Part shown: piece after piece, positions 1 to 7,591 of the stretch
Numbering within the stretch: the stretch's first letter is position 1
Layout: every line of letters starts with the position of its first letter
Assembly: GCA_030674155.1 (NCBI GenBank)
Contig: CM060335.1
Coordinates: 47,678,623-47,691,122, forward strand
Length of the DNA stretch: 12,500 nucleotides
DNA from: Stramonita haemastoma
Taxonomy: Eukaryota; Mollusca; Gastropoda; Neogastropoda; Muricidae
Reading direction: 5' to 3'
Translations under genes and position numbers: made by a program
The notes under the pieces: generated by a model
What the model was told of the DNA's origin: nothing
Databases searched by the model: none
The model's input: only the letters and a program-made list of their open reading frames with translations

Positions 1-375
1 GAAGAGTACAGGCAGTAGAGATGAGATGCTTCCGGAGACTCCTAGGCATCTCCTACAGAGACCACATAGCAACGAATACGTGCATAACAGAATCCAGCAA
101 ACCATTGGTCCCTACGAAAACCTTCTATCAATCGTAAAGTTTAAACTTAAATGGTACGGGCATGTCACAAGATCAAAAGGACTTGCAAAAACAATACTGC
201 AATGCACTGTCCAAGGAGGAAGAAAAAGATGCAGACGAAGGAAGAGATGGGAGGACAACATCAGCGAATGGACAGGCCTAGAACTCAACCAAATTTTGAG
301 AAAGGCAGAGCAGAGAGAGGAATGGAGGAACTGGTTGTCAAGTCTTCAGGGGTGCCACCACGGTCACCAGACTAA
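1..375 (+). mobile_element. 3' end of a non-LTR retrotransposon (C-terminal tail of its endonuclease/reverse-transcriptase ORF), frameshifted
   Basis: This is the last part of the ORF2-type protein of a LINE-like element, which would copy its own RNA at a nicked chromosomal site. The reverse-transcriptase catalytic core lies off the left edge. Three reading frames each carry part of one recognisable tail. The frame starting at base 3 reads VQAVEMRCFRRLLGISYRDH. The frame at base 26 carries LKWYGHV and, further on, KRWEDNISEWTGL. The frame through 331-375 ends VVKSSGVPPRSPD before a TAA. These blocks match the conserved C-terminal region of animal endonuclease/reverse-transcriptase proteins as I know them. 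The frame changes fall near 65-70 and 330-334, so the copy is dead. The stop is followed at once by a GATA tract, as in elements with very short 3' UTRs ending in simple repeats (RTE-like). Clade is uncertain; retroelement origin is secure. Confidence 0.85.
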
Positions 376-376
376 G

Positions 377-435
<59 letters not shown>

Positions 436-457
436 GAAGATAGATAGTATAGATAGA

Positions 458-496
<39 letters not shown>

Positions 497-562
497 TAGA
501 TAGATAGACAAGACAGACAGACAGACAGACAGAAGATAGATAGATAGATAGATAGATAATAT

Positions 563-601
<39 letters not shown>

Positions 602-690
602 CATAGATACATACATACATAGATAGATAGATAGACAGACAGACAGAAGAAGACAGATAGATAGATAGATAGATAGATAGAATAGATAGA

Positions 691-722
<32 letters not shown>

Positions 723-739
723 TAGATAGATAGATAGAA
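376..739. repeat. Compound GATA/GACA tetranucleotide microsatellite
   Basis: Roughly 360 bases consist of GATA units interspersed with GACA blocks (for example near 471-495 and 508-530), with short interruptions such as GAAGATAGATAGTATAG and a GATACATACATACATA patch near 597-620. It begins in the last bases of the retrotransposon (CTAAGGATAGATAG), so the element's 3' end probably seeded it. GATA/GACA repeats are the motif of the Bkm-type satellites known from sex chromosomes of some vertebrates; nothing here shows such a role. Open frames on the minus strand (Tyr-Leu-Ser-Ile repeats) are translations of the repeat. Confidence 0.97.
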
Positions 740-853
740 GCACTAGTCTATCCTGAGGGAAGGTTTGGGTCAAACTAGCCGCTGAGGGTACAGTACAGGT
801 GACCTCGAGTCTTCAGTCGTTTGTTTTATCGTGTACTTTGCTTCCTGAACAGG
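740..853. other. Short unassigned spacer
   Basis: Mixed-composition sequence between the GATA tract and the tail of the first SINE copy. I recognise no element, coding frame or RNA in it. It may be original flanking DNA. Confidence 0.5.
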
Positions 854-1076
854 TATTTATTCATTTATATTTTTTGTTTATTTATCTATTTTTATATCGA
901 GGATAATGGAATAATCACTCATGTGCTTTTTTACACCCAGTCCCCGTGTGTATTGCAGTTTCGTAAATCTTGTCATCTGTTCCCACCGGTACACAATGGC
1001 CTACTCTTCCAAAAGCAGAACAGAATTTAGCGTGTGCGCAAGATGTTCTGCGTGCGTTCGCAGATGGGGCCTTGGT
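854..1076 (-). mobile_element. tRNA-derived SINE (main family), 5'-truncated minus-strand copy
   Basis: Read on the minus strand, this matches the 3' two-thirds of the full-length copy at 6009-6349. Shared blocks are the TGTTCTGCGTGCG-type segment (1044-1056 on the plus strand), the ACACAATGGCCTAC block, the GTGCTTTTTTACACCCAGTC block, and the end signature TTTTATATCGAGGATAATGG followed by an ATTT-rich tail (854-892). The tRNA head and part of the central domain are missing, as expected for incomplete target-primed reverse transcription by a partner LINE. Divergence from the other copies is moderate, so this is not a recent insertion. Confidence 0.85.
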
Positions 1077-1097
1077 GATAGAAATTGTGTGTGTTTT

Positions 1098-1172
1098 GTT
1101 TGTTTTATTTATTTATTATTTATTTATTTATTCTTTTATATCGTGGATAATGGTATAAGCACCCGTATGCTT
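1098..1172 (-). mobile_element. tRNA-derived SINE (main family), short 3'-end fragment on the minus strand
   Basis: The signature of the SINE 3' end occurs again: an ATTT tail (about 1103-1132) followed by TTTTATATCGTGGATAATGG and AAGCACCCGTATGC. Only about 75 bases survive. In the minus orientation its tail lies just upstream of the truncated 5' end of the neighbouring copy, so one SINE probably landed in or beside the A-rich tail of the other. Confidence 0.75.
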
Positions 1173-1249
1173 TTATTTTTAACATAATGTATGGTGCAGG
1201 TTTAAGGGGCTGTCCACTTTTGGGAATTTTATTTGCCTCTTTTCTCTAC

Positions 1250-1322
1250 CCCCTCTGTTCTCCCTCCTGCCCCCCCCCCTTCCCCTCCCCCCCCCTCTCC
1301 ATCTCTCTCCTCTCTACTCTCT

Positions 1323-1413
<91 letters not shown>

Positions 1414-1540
1414 GTCTCTCCCCCCTCTCTCTCTCTCTCTTTCTCTCTTTCTCTCTTTCTGTGTGTGTGTGTGTGTCTCCCCCCTCTCTCTGTGTCTCTG
1501 TGTCTCTGTGTCTATGTCTCTCTCAAGTCCTCTCACCCCA
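1250..1540. repeat. Pyrimidine tract: poly-C, long CT microsatellite, short GT block
   Basis: Almost every base on the plus strand is a pyrimidine from about 1250 to 1460: C-rich runs at 1270-1295, then CT repeats at about 1328-1410 and 1420-1460. A short GT block at 1460-1476 and CT/TGTCTC variants follow to 1540. The Ser-Leu frames on the plus strand and Arg-Glu frames on the minus strand are translations of the dinucleotide repeat. Confidence 0.97.
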
Positions 1541-1652
1541 CACCCATATACAGAGAGAATTTCTATGTTTGATGTTGTGTAGGTGAGGAAATGTTATAAC
1601 ATTTATTTTCCTGTCTGAAGGTTTTTTATGTGTTTGTTTTGTTTCTGCTGTT

Positions 1653-1664
1653 GCTGTCTGTCTG

Positions 1665-1700
<36 letters not shown>

Positions 1701-1701
1701 T
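1653..1701. repeat. CTGT tetranucleotide microsatellite
   Basis: About eleven tandem TGTC/CTGT units with one interruption (CTTGTCTG), sitting just before the next CT tract. The same motif recurs at 4433-4480 and 5291-5491, always beside CT repeats. Confidence 0.95.
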
Positions 1702-1741
1702 CTTTGTTTGTCACACTGTCTCTTCACGCCTCCCATTCCCT

Positions 1742-1890
<149 letters not shown>

Positions 1891-2032
1891 GTTAAATCCT
1901 GTTCCGCTTTTCGTAAGGGTAGGTTATCGTGTGCCTGTGGAACAGATAACAATATTTACACAACTGCATACGCACGGGGACTGGATGAAAAAAGCACACT
2001 ACTGCTAATCAATTATCCTCGAAATAAAAGAA
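1891..2032 (+). mobile_element. tRNA-derived SINE (main family), 3' half on the plus strand
   Basis: The sequence from GTTAAATCCTGTTCCGC to ATTATCCTCGAAATAAAAG matches 6198-6345 and 6630-6768 block by block. Shared blocks include TTTTCGTAAGGGTAGG, a TGTGCCTGTGG block, GCATACGCACGGGGACTGGA and the 3' end signature. The head and central domain are absent, and the 5' boundary is the CT tract. Overlapping frames (126 to 145 codons) that run through the CT tract into this SINE are not genes. Confidence 0.9.
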
Positions 2033-2391
2033 CTTTTTTTTTAAAGGCCCAAGCAAGTGGACAGTAGTCATCAGTTAGCCCCTTCCTCTGGGAGATGATC
2101 TACTGGGCAAAAGACTTAGTCTGACCCCTAATATTTTGCTTTTACGTCTGACAGCACACTTAAGTGTGGTACGGTTTTTTATTGCTTGTTTGTTTGTTTT
2201 CTTTCTGTACTTCCTCCACTGTCACCTCAATGTTTTTCATTTTCTATCGTGTGGGTTTTTTTTTGTTTTGTTTTACTGTTGTGGTGATGTATGTATTGTA
2301 TGGATTTGATGTGATAGTGTAGTTTTTTGGGTAGTTTTTATCTCTTTTTTTGTTGCTGCTCTCTTATCTTCTATGTGCGTGATATTAGACA
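2033..2391. other. Intergenic stretch with one isolated unit of the 65-bp repeat
   Basis: There is no coding signal here. The segment 2118-2170 (AGTCTGACCCCTAATATTTT, then GTCTGACAGC and AAGTGTGG) aligns with a unit of the degenerate array at 2930-3710. The rest is T-rich with small TTTG and GTTTT runs near 2185-2290. Confidence 0.6.
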
Positions 2392-2810
2392 TGTGTGTGT
2401 GTGTGTGTGTGTGTGTGTTGTGTGTGTGTGTGTGTGTGTTGTGTGTGTGGTGTGTGTGTGTGTGGTGTGTGTGTGTGTGTTTGCGTGTGTGTGTGTGCAT
2501 ACGTTGTGGTGTGTGCATACGTGTGTGTGTGTGCATACGTGTTTGTGTGTGTGTGTTGTGTGTATGTGTTGTGCGTGCGTGTATGTATGCGTGTATAATA
2601 GTGCGTGTGTGTATCTATGTGTGTGTGCGCGAATAATATTGTGTGTTGTACGTGCGTGTAAGTATGTATGTGTGTGTGTGCATGTGTGTGTGCGCGAATA
2701 TGTGTATGTGTGTGTTTGTGCCAGCGCACATGAGCGCATGCTTGCATACATTCAAGCGTGCATTTACGTGTCTGCGTGTATGCATTTGTGCACCAATGCA
2801 TACCACATTC
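2392..2810. repeat. GT-rich compound microsatellite
   Basis: GT repeats with TTGTG breaks are dense from 2392 to about 2560, then loosen into GTGC, GTAT and GCGC-containing variants to about 2810. A CATACGTGTGTGTG-like phase recurs several times (2509-2545), hinting at a higher-order unit. The strand alternates purine and pyrimidine for long stretches, which favours Z-DNA under supercoiling. The Cys-Val and His-Thr frames are repeat translations. Confidence 0.95.
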
Positions 2811-2929
2811 ATGTGAGCATGCATCCTAGGACCATTGGATTCTATCTATCGTCCAGTGTATGTCTTCCCATAAAAACCAAAGTTGGCCAACAGTCCTCAT
2901 TTTCCTCTCTCTCCCCAGACAGAAGATTT

Positions 2930-3710
2930 AGGGGGGAAAATATCAGTCTGACATCCATGTTTTTATTTTTCGTCCCACTCCCCAGTTTAGTCAGACCCTT
3001 TTGAATCAGTCTGACCCAAACTGCTTGTATTTTGTTTGGTCTGACAACCCATTTTAGTGCTGCTCTTTTGAATCAGTCTGACCTTAATTATCAACCTGAC
3101 TAAAGCTGCAGTTTTTTGTTTGGATGCCCAATTTAGTGTCTGTTGAATCAGTCTGACCCAAATACTTGTGTTTGTTTTTGTCTGACAACCAAATTTAGTG
3201 AGACTTAAAAAATATAATCAGTGTGACCAAAATATTTGCCTTTTTCTCGTCTAGCTGTTCAATGTAGTGTAGCTCTTTTGAATCAATCTGACCCAAGATG
3301 ATGTCTTTTCCATCTGGCTGCCCAATTTAGTGTAGATCTTTTGGACCCTTCTGACGCAGAATATCTGCTCATTCTGAGTAATTCCCTAGTTTTAGTGTAG
3401 TTCTTTCAAAACATTCTGACCCAAAATATTTGCCATTTTCCAAGTGACTGCCCAGTTCAGTGTGGCTCTTATGAATGAGTCTGACTAAATCAGTCAGACC
3501 CAAAATATTATGGGGGGGGGGGGGGGGTGGATTTGTCTGGCTGACCAATTTAACGGGTCTCTTTTGCATCTGTCTGACCCAAAATATTTGTCCTTTTTTT
3601 TTCTTTTTCTTTTTTTTTTTAACTAACGTCTCAGTTTAGTGAGGCTCATTTGCACCAGCCTGACCCAAAATATTTGTCTTTAAATATTTTTTAACTCACT
3701 TCCAAGTTTT
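2930..3710. repeat. Degenerate tandem array, about 65-bp unit, roughly 11 copies
   Basis: The core TCAGTCTGACCCAAAATATT, or a clear variant, recurs with its CTGAC at about 2948, 3011, 3078, 3153, 3222 (TGTGAC), 3288, 3351, 3416, 3481, 3574 and 3660. Most spacings are 63-75 bases; the last two are longer (93 and 86), owing to a G run and a T-rich insertion. Each unit also carries GTGTAGCTCTTTTGAA before the core and GTCTGGCTGCCCAATTTAGT after it. Copies differ by many substitutions and small indels, so the array is old and not homogenising. No frame stays open across it, and I cannot match it to a named satellite. Confidence 0.85.
3512..3527. repeat. 16-base G homopolymer inside one repeat unit
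   Basis: A run of 16 G interrupts a unit of the degenerate array directly after CAAAATATTAT. It accounts for much of the larger spacing between the units on either side. Homopolymers like this are prone to length error, so the exact count is uncertain. Confidence 0.9.
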
Positions 3711-3755
3711 TGTTGTTGTTGTTGTTGTTGATGTGTTGTGTTGTTGTTGATGTGC
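3711..3755. repeat. TTG trinucleotide microsatellite
   Basis: GTT units with ATG and TGTG interruptions close the degenerate array. A similar short run sits at 5627-5661. Confidence 0.9.
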
Positions 3756-4370
3756 ATTCCCTAGTTGAACACTCTAGGGGTCACCCAGAATATGCACTTA
3801 GATTCACTCATCCCACCTGGGAATCACTATGAGATTGAAATTGCACACTACATGAGAAAGTTGCGTGTATGACTGTTTTCAAAGTACCTCGCCATATAGG
3901 CAGCCATACTCCGACTTCAGAGGATTTTTTCTCCTTTAAAGGAAAGTGCAGGTTGTTATGTTAAAAGCTAGTCATGGCTGATGGCAATCTCAACACAACA
4001 TTTTACAACAACAACATTTTTAATTGTAGGCCTTGGCAATTAGCTGACATCAATAACTGACATAGTTTTTGGCCTGGGCCAAACTTTCCAGGTTTACTGT
4101 AGCTCTTTGAAATCAGTCTGACCCAGAATATTAATCTTTTGAAGTTTTACTACCCAGTTTAATGTGAGTCTTTTTCCCCCTTTGTGTTAATTCAGCAATT
4201 CTTTCACTCTCATCTCAATATCTATCATTTATTTCTGTTTGTATCGCTTTTATGAATGATGTACAGAAATGTTATGATTGTATATTCTCCTTTTTTTCCC
4301 CTTTGTGGATTATTTTGTTTGCTTTTTTTGTTTTGTTTTGTTTCGTTGTTGCGTTAGTGTCAGTTTCCTG
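3756..4370. other. Unassigned intergenic stretch with one isolated unit of the 65-bp repeat
   Basis: Mixed-composition DNA with no supported gene. The segment 4088-4170 carries the repeat core again (TTACTGTAGCTCTTTGAAAT, then CAGTCTGACCCAGAATATTA and TACCCAGTTTAATGTGAGTC), so it is a displaced member of the array about 380 bases upstream. The part from 3760 to 4080 resembles none of the other elements here. Confidence 0.6.
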
Positions 4371-4433
4371 TCTGTTTTCCCCCCCCCCCCTCTCTCTCTC
4401 TCTCTCTCTGTTTCTGTTTCTGTTTCTGTCTGT

Positions 4434-4464
<31 letters not shown>

Positions 4465-4479
4465 TCTGTCTGTCTGTCT

Positions 4480-4566
<87 letters not shown>

Positions 4567-4577
4567 TCTCTCTCTCT
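4371..4577. repeat. Compound C / CT / TTTCTG / TGTC / CT microsatellite
   Basis: In order: a C run (4379-4390), CT (4391-4410), three TTTCTG hexamers, TGTC repeats (4433-4480) with TTCTG breaks, then about 90 bases of CT to 4577 with two short breaks. The motifs are one-step variants of each other, as expected if point changes in a CT tract were spread by slippage. Confidence 0.96.
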
Positions 4578-4639
4578 GGTTATGCGATTGTCATGATTCA
4601 TTCTAAGAATAATCGTGTCATAGCATTTAGTTGCAAGTG

Positions 4640-4730
4640 TTTTCTCTCTCGCCTCTCTCTGCCTGTCTCTCTCTTGTCTCTGCCTTTTTTTTCTTCTGTC
4701 TCTGTTCTGTCTTCTTCTCTTGTTCAGTCA

Positions 4731-4800
<70 letters not shown>

Positions 4801-4931
4801 TCTCTCTCTCCCTCTCTCTCTCTCTCTCCCTCTCTCTCTCTTCTCTCTCTCTCTCCTCCCCCTCTCTCTCACTATCCTTCCCTCCCCCCTCCTCTCTCTC
4901 TCTCTTCTCTCTCTCTTCACTCTCTCTTCCC

Positions 4932-4988
<57 letters not shown>

Positions 4989-5028
4989 CCCCTCCATCCT
5001 CTCTCTCCTCTTCTCTCTCTCTCTCTCT
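4640..5028. repeat. Long imperfect CT tract
   Basis: Nearly 390 bases of polypyrimidine on the plus strand, mostly CT with CCT, CTT and CCCC imperfections. The purest part is about 4750-4795. The long Leu-Ser frames of up to 250 codons across this region are artefacts of the repeat. Confidence 0.96.
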
Positions 5029-5290
5029 GGTTTATCTGAAGTTTATAATTATCTAGCTAAAGCGTGGCTGATATGTAAAATGTGTTTGTCTTGTGGAGGA
5101 AGGAAGTGTACGGAAGGGGAAAGAAGGAGGCTTTTTGTGTTGTGTTGTGTTGTGCAGTGCTGTGTGTTATTCGGAGACGCAGTTGTTGCCTTCTCTCTGT
5201 GATAAATGTTTTCCCCCTTCGAGGTTTTTTATTGATGGCTTTGCAACCCACATCCATTTCTCTGCTGACGAGAAAATAAAAATATGGCTC
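5029..5290. other. Unassigned spacer between tracts
   Basis: Mixed-composition sequence with a GGAAGG-rich patch (5096-5130) and a TTGTG run (5136-5155). The short frames here on both strands have no recognisable domain and run into flanking repeats; I see no gene. Confidence 0.5.
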
Positions 5291-5491
5291 CCTCTCTGTT
5301 TGTCTGTCTCTTTGTCTGTATATTTATCTGTCTGTTTGTCTGTTTGTTTGTCTGTTTGTGTGTTTATCTGTCTCTTTCTTTTTCTGTCTATCTATTTGTC
5401 TGTTTATCTGTCTGTCTATTTGTCTGTTTGTCTCTCTTTGTCTCTCTGTCTGACCATGTGTCACTCTGTCTGTCTGTTTGTCTGTCTGTCT
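5291..5491. repeat. TGTC / TTTG / TCTA compound tetranucleotide microsatellite
   Basis: Tetranucleotides TCTG, TTTG, TCTA and TTTA alternate for about 200 bases on the plus strand, producing Cys-Leu-Ser-Val peptides in translation. The tract ends abruptly at 5491, where the strand switches from pyrimidine-rich to purine-rich. Confidence 0.95.
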
Positions 5492-5504
5492 AAAGAGAGA
5501 GAGG

Positions 5505-5555
<51 letters not shown>

Positions 5556-5576
5556 GAAGAGAGAGGGGGGGGGGGG
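5492..5576. repeat. GA microsatellite ending in a 12-G run
   Basis: GA repeats with GGGA and GAGGA imperfections, then twelve G at 5565-5576. It is the only long purine-on-plus tract in the left half of the window; all other CT/GA repeats there run pyrimidine on plus. Confidence 0.95.
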
Positions 5577-5916
5577 TGTCTTTGTGACGTGTTGGTCCGA
5601 GTCTTCACTTGATGGATAGATGACTGTGTTGTTGTTGTTGTCGTTGCTGTTGTTGTTGTTGATTCATCCCTCTCTCAGCTCAGACACCCCCCCCCCCCCC
5701 ACACCACACACACACGCCTCATCCTTTTTGTAGTGTGGAATGCTGTTTTGATGAGGTGAGGGAAAGGTTGTACCAAATTAATTATATCTTCTTTACATCT
5801 CTCTTCTGCTTTTCAGTCTGACTGGCTGGCTGGCTGGCTGTCTGGCTGGCTGGCTGTGTCTGTCTCTCTCTGTCTGTGTCTGTATCTCTATCTCTGTATG
5901 TTTCTCTCTTCTCTTT

Positions 5917-5926
<10 letters not shown>
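5577..5926. other. Spacer with several short simple repeats
   Basis: The stretch contains a GTT run (5627-5661), fourteen C followed by CA repeats (5687-5714), a TGGC tetranucleotide run of about eight units (5818-5855) with TGTC and TATC variants after it, and a C run at 5917-5927. Positions 5715-5815 are unremarkable. No gene is visible. Confidence 0.8.

Positions 5927-6008
<82 letters not shown>
5927..6008. repeat. CT microsatellite directly 5' of a full-length SINE
   Basis: About 80 bases of CT with one CCT break, ending at the first base of the SINE head (GGAGGAACGG). CT resumes directly after the SINE's 3' end at 6350, so the element appears to sit inside a CT tract. Confidence 0.96.
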
Positions 6009-6011
<3 letters not shown>

Positions 6012-6349
6012 GGAACGGATAGCCTAGTGGTCAGAACATTGCGCTGGCAATTTGAAGACCCGGGTTCGATTCCGGTCGAGGAGATTTTTCTCCTGGAGTT
6101 AACATCAGTGCAGACTCCACTCTCCCCAAAAGTCCTTCGGATGAGACTTTAAACCGAGGCCCCGTGTTCGAACGCACGCAGAACATGTTGCGCACACGTT
6201 AAATCCTGTTCCGCTTTTCGTAAGAGTAGGCCATCGTGTGCCGGTGGGAAAGTTGACAATTATAACCTAATCTGCTTACACGACGGTGGACTGGATGGTA
6301 AAAAATGCCAGTGTCTGTGCTCTTGTCCATTATCCTCGATATAAGATTA
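6009..6349 (+). mobile_element. tRNA-derived SINE, essentially full-length reference copy of the main family
   Basis: A non-autonomous retroposon, transcribed by RNA polymerase III from an internal promoter and mobilised by a partner LINE. The A box TAGCCTAGTGG lies at 6020-6030 and the B box GGTTCGATTCC at 6063-6073, 43 bases apart, as in tRNAs. There is no complementary acceptor strand at the 3' side of the head, so it is not a functional tRNA gene. A body of about 275 bases follows. It includes a central block GTCCTTCGGATGAGACTTTA, which resembles the conserved central domains shared by several animal SINE superfamilies, and the 3' block CATTATCCTCGATATAAGAT. The usual AAAT tail is nearly absent; CT repeat resumes at once. 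The same body occurs in at least five other copies here. Several mollusc SINE families are built this way, but I cannot assign a family name. Confidence 0.93.
6020..6073 (+). promoter_or_regulatory. Internal RNA polymerase III promoter (A box and B box) of the SINE
   Basis: TAGCCTAGTGG and GGTTCGATTCC fit the tRNA-type A-box and B-box consensus; the B box is a perfect match. Both boxes are intact, so this copy could in principle be transcribed. Confidence 0.85.
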
Positions 6350-6391
6350 CTCTCTCTCCTCTCTCCCCCTCCTCCTCTCTCCCCCCCTCTC

Positions 6392-6457
<66 letters not shown>

Positions 6458-6459
6458 TC
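6350..6459. repeat. Imperfect CT tract between two SINE copies
   Basis: CT repeats with CCCC and CCT imperfections, then purer CT from about 6397, joining the 3' end of the upstream SINE to the 5' end of the next. A short TCTCTC also follows the tail of the second SINE (6828-6834). Confidence 0.95.
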
Positions 6460-6829
6460 ATCGTCAGAACATTGCCCTGCAATCTGACGACCAGGGTTCG
6501 ATTCCCGTTCGAGGGGTTTTTCCTCTGGAGTTAAAATCAGTGCTGACTCCACCCTCCCCAGAAGTTCTTCGGATGAGATTAAAAACTGAGGCCCGTGTGT
6601 GAACGCACACAGAAAATCTGTGCACACGTTAAATCCTGTTCCACCTTTTGGAAGAGTAGCCATTGTGTGCCGGTGGGGGCAGATGACAAGATTTGAAATA
6701 CTGCATACACACGGGGGCTGGGTGTAAAGAAGCACGTGAGTGCTTTTTCCATTATCCTCGATATAAAAGAAGAAATAAATAATACAAAATAAAAGATAAA
6801 TAAATGAATAGATAAATAAATAAATAAAT
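6460..6829 (+). mobile_element. tRNA-derived SINE (main family), lacking its A box, with AAAT tail
   Basis: Homology starts inside the tRNA head at GTCAGAACATTGCCCTGCAA, so the A box is missing. The B box GGTTCGATTCC is intact at 6495-6505. The body follows the reference copy through GTTCTTCGGATGAGATTAAA and GTTAAATCCTGTTCCACC to ATTATCCTCGATATAAAAGA. It ends in an AAAT/GATAAAT tail (about 6772-6829), the normal end of the family. Without an A box it is unlikely to be transcribed efficiently. Confidence 0.92.
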
Positions 6830-7261
6830 CTCTCAGGGCTAATGTCGGTCATAAAATGCTCTGTTTTGTTGCCTCATTTTGTCCTAGATAATGTTGGCTG
6901 TGTCGTAAAGTGGTGATTGTCCTGAAGTGGACAGGCTCAACGGAGATAAGAACACTCCCTGTGGTCAGGAAACAAACTTCCTGTGGAAACTTCCTTCTCC
7001 TTTCCTTCACCAGGTGGGCTAACTGTCAATGCACAGACTGCACATCGCGAGACAAACACTTCAAGACATGTTAATTCCCATTTTCTTTGAGAGCCTGCAA
7101 ATCTGGTAGTACAACAAATTTTCCCTGTGGGGAAAGTTAGGGAGTACTCGTTATACGTTCGCAGTCTCGACAAAGTTTTATTTTTTACCATTTTTTTCCA
7201 TTGCATATATATTTTGATTGTGTTTGCATTTGTGACGCTAGAAAACAAACGATGTGCTTAG
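6830..7261. other. Unassigned intergenic stretch
   Basis: Mixed-composition DNA without microsatellites. A minus-strand frame of 103 codons (6937-7248) starts with ATG but shows no recognisable domain and no signal or membrane segment; I treat it as chance. Nothing else is identifiable. Confidence 0.55.
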
Positions 7262-7525
7262 TGGTTTAGAGCTATTTTCCAGTTACGTTTCGACAAGGTT
7301 CGAACGGTTGAAGGGCGATCTTCATCTGGTTAGCGACAAGTAAAGCAGTGAAGGTCAGGACAGGCGTTCTTTACTTTGAACGTTGGTTATTCAACATACA
7401 GACATCATAAGCAGACAAGAACACAGCAGGATATTTTCCAACGAGAAGGTAGACGGTACCTTTGAACCCGGGTCAGCAGATCACGAGCGCATCACACTCT
7501 AACCACCAGGCTATCCTGTCCCCCC
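7262..7525 (-). mobile_element. Putative tRNA-headed SINE of a different body type, minus strand
   Basis: On the minus strand the sequence starts GGGGGGACAGGATAGCCTGG. It has an A box TAGCCTGGTGG (plus-strand 7503-7513), then GACCCGGGTTCAAAGGTACC with a weak B box (7458-7468) about 45 bases on. This head clearly resembles that of the main SINE family (GGATAGCCTnGTGG, GACCCGGGTTC). The body that follows does not match the main family: it lacks the GGATGAGAC block and the TTATCCTCGATATAAA end. The distal part contains the hammerhead-like segment at 7271-7334. The 3' limit is uncertain, and I see no A-rich tail or target-site duplication, so the extent is approximate. Confidence 0.6.
7271..7334 (-). 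ncRNA. Degenerate hammerhead-ribozyme-like segment (tentative)
   Basis: Read on the minus strand, CAGATGAAG is followed about 30 bases later by CGAAACGTA. Both are flanked by a pairing arm: GCTA and CCAG on one side, CTGG and TAGC on the other. Hammerhead ribozymes need CUGANGA and GAAA cores between helices, and Penelope-like elements, retrozymes and Schistosoma Sm-alpha SINEs carry such motifs near ACGT-type sequences. Here the U of CUGAUGA is an A, and I cannot pair helix II convincingly, so any ribozyme is probably inactive. The likeness may be chance. Confidence 0.3.
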
Positions 7526-7591
7526 TATGTCTAAGCCACAAGTGGACCATGGCAGAACTTATCTGGTCTCTAAATTCTCTGGTGTTGTTGC

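Noticed and set aside
2327..3004. 225-codon Cys-Val-rich frame
   Set aside because: It is the GT tract in translation, ending in the degenerate 65-bp array; there is no ordered cysteine pattern of a secreted peptide, precursor or toxin.
2930..3710. CRISPR array
   Set aside because: The repeats are strongly diverged, the spacing is uneven, the whole unit and not just a repeat is shared, and the DNA is clearly eukaryotic.
3760..4080. Unnamed mobile-element fragment
   Set aside because: The CATATAGGCAGCCATACTCC block felt like a dispersed animal repeat, but I could not match it to anything else in the window or place element ends.
4278..5039. 253-codon plus-strand open frame
   Set aside because: It is a Leu-Ser translation of CT and TGTC tracts with no domain; the open length follows from a stop-free dinucleotide repeat.
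6009..6073. Functional tRNA gene
   Set aside because: A and B boxes are good, but acceptor strands do not pair and the anticodon arm is wrong. The same head recurs attached to a SINE body.
6937..7248. 103-codon minus-strand frame
   Set aside because: This is unique sequence, so it was considered longer than the others, but it shows no domain, signal peptide or homology I recognise, and no supporting splice or promoter signal.
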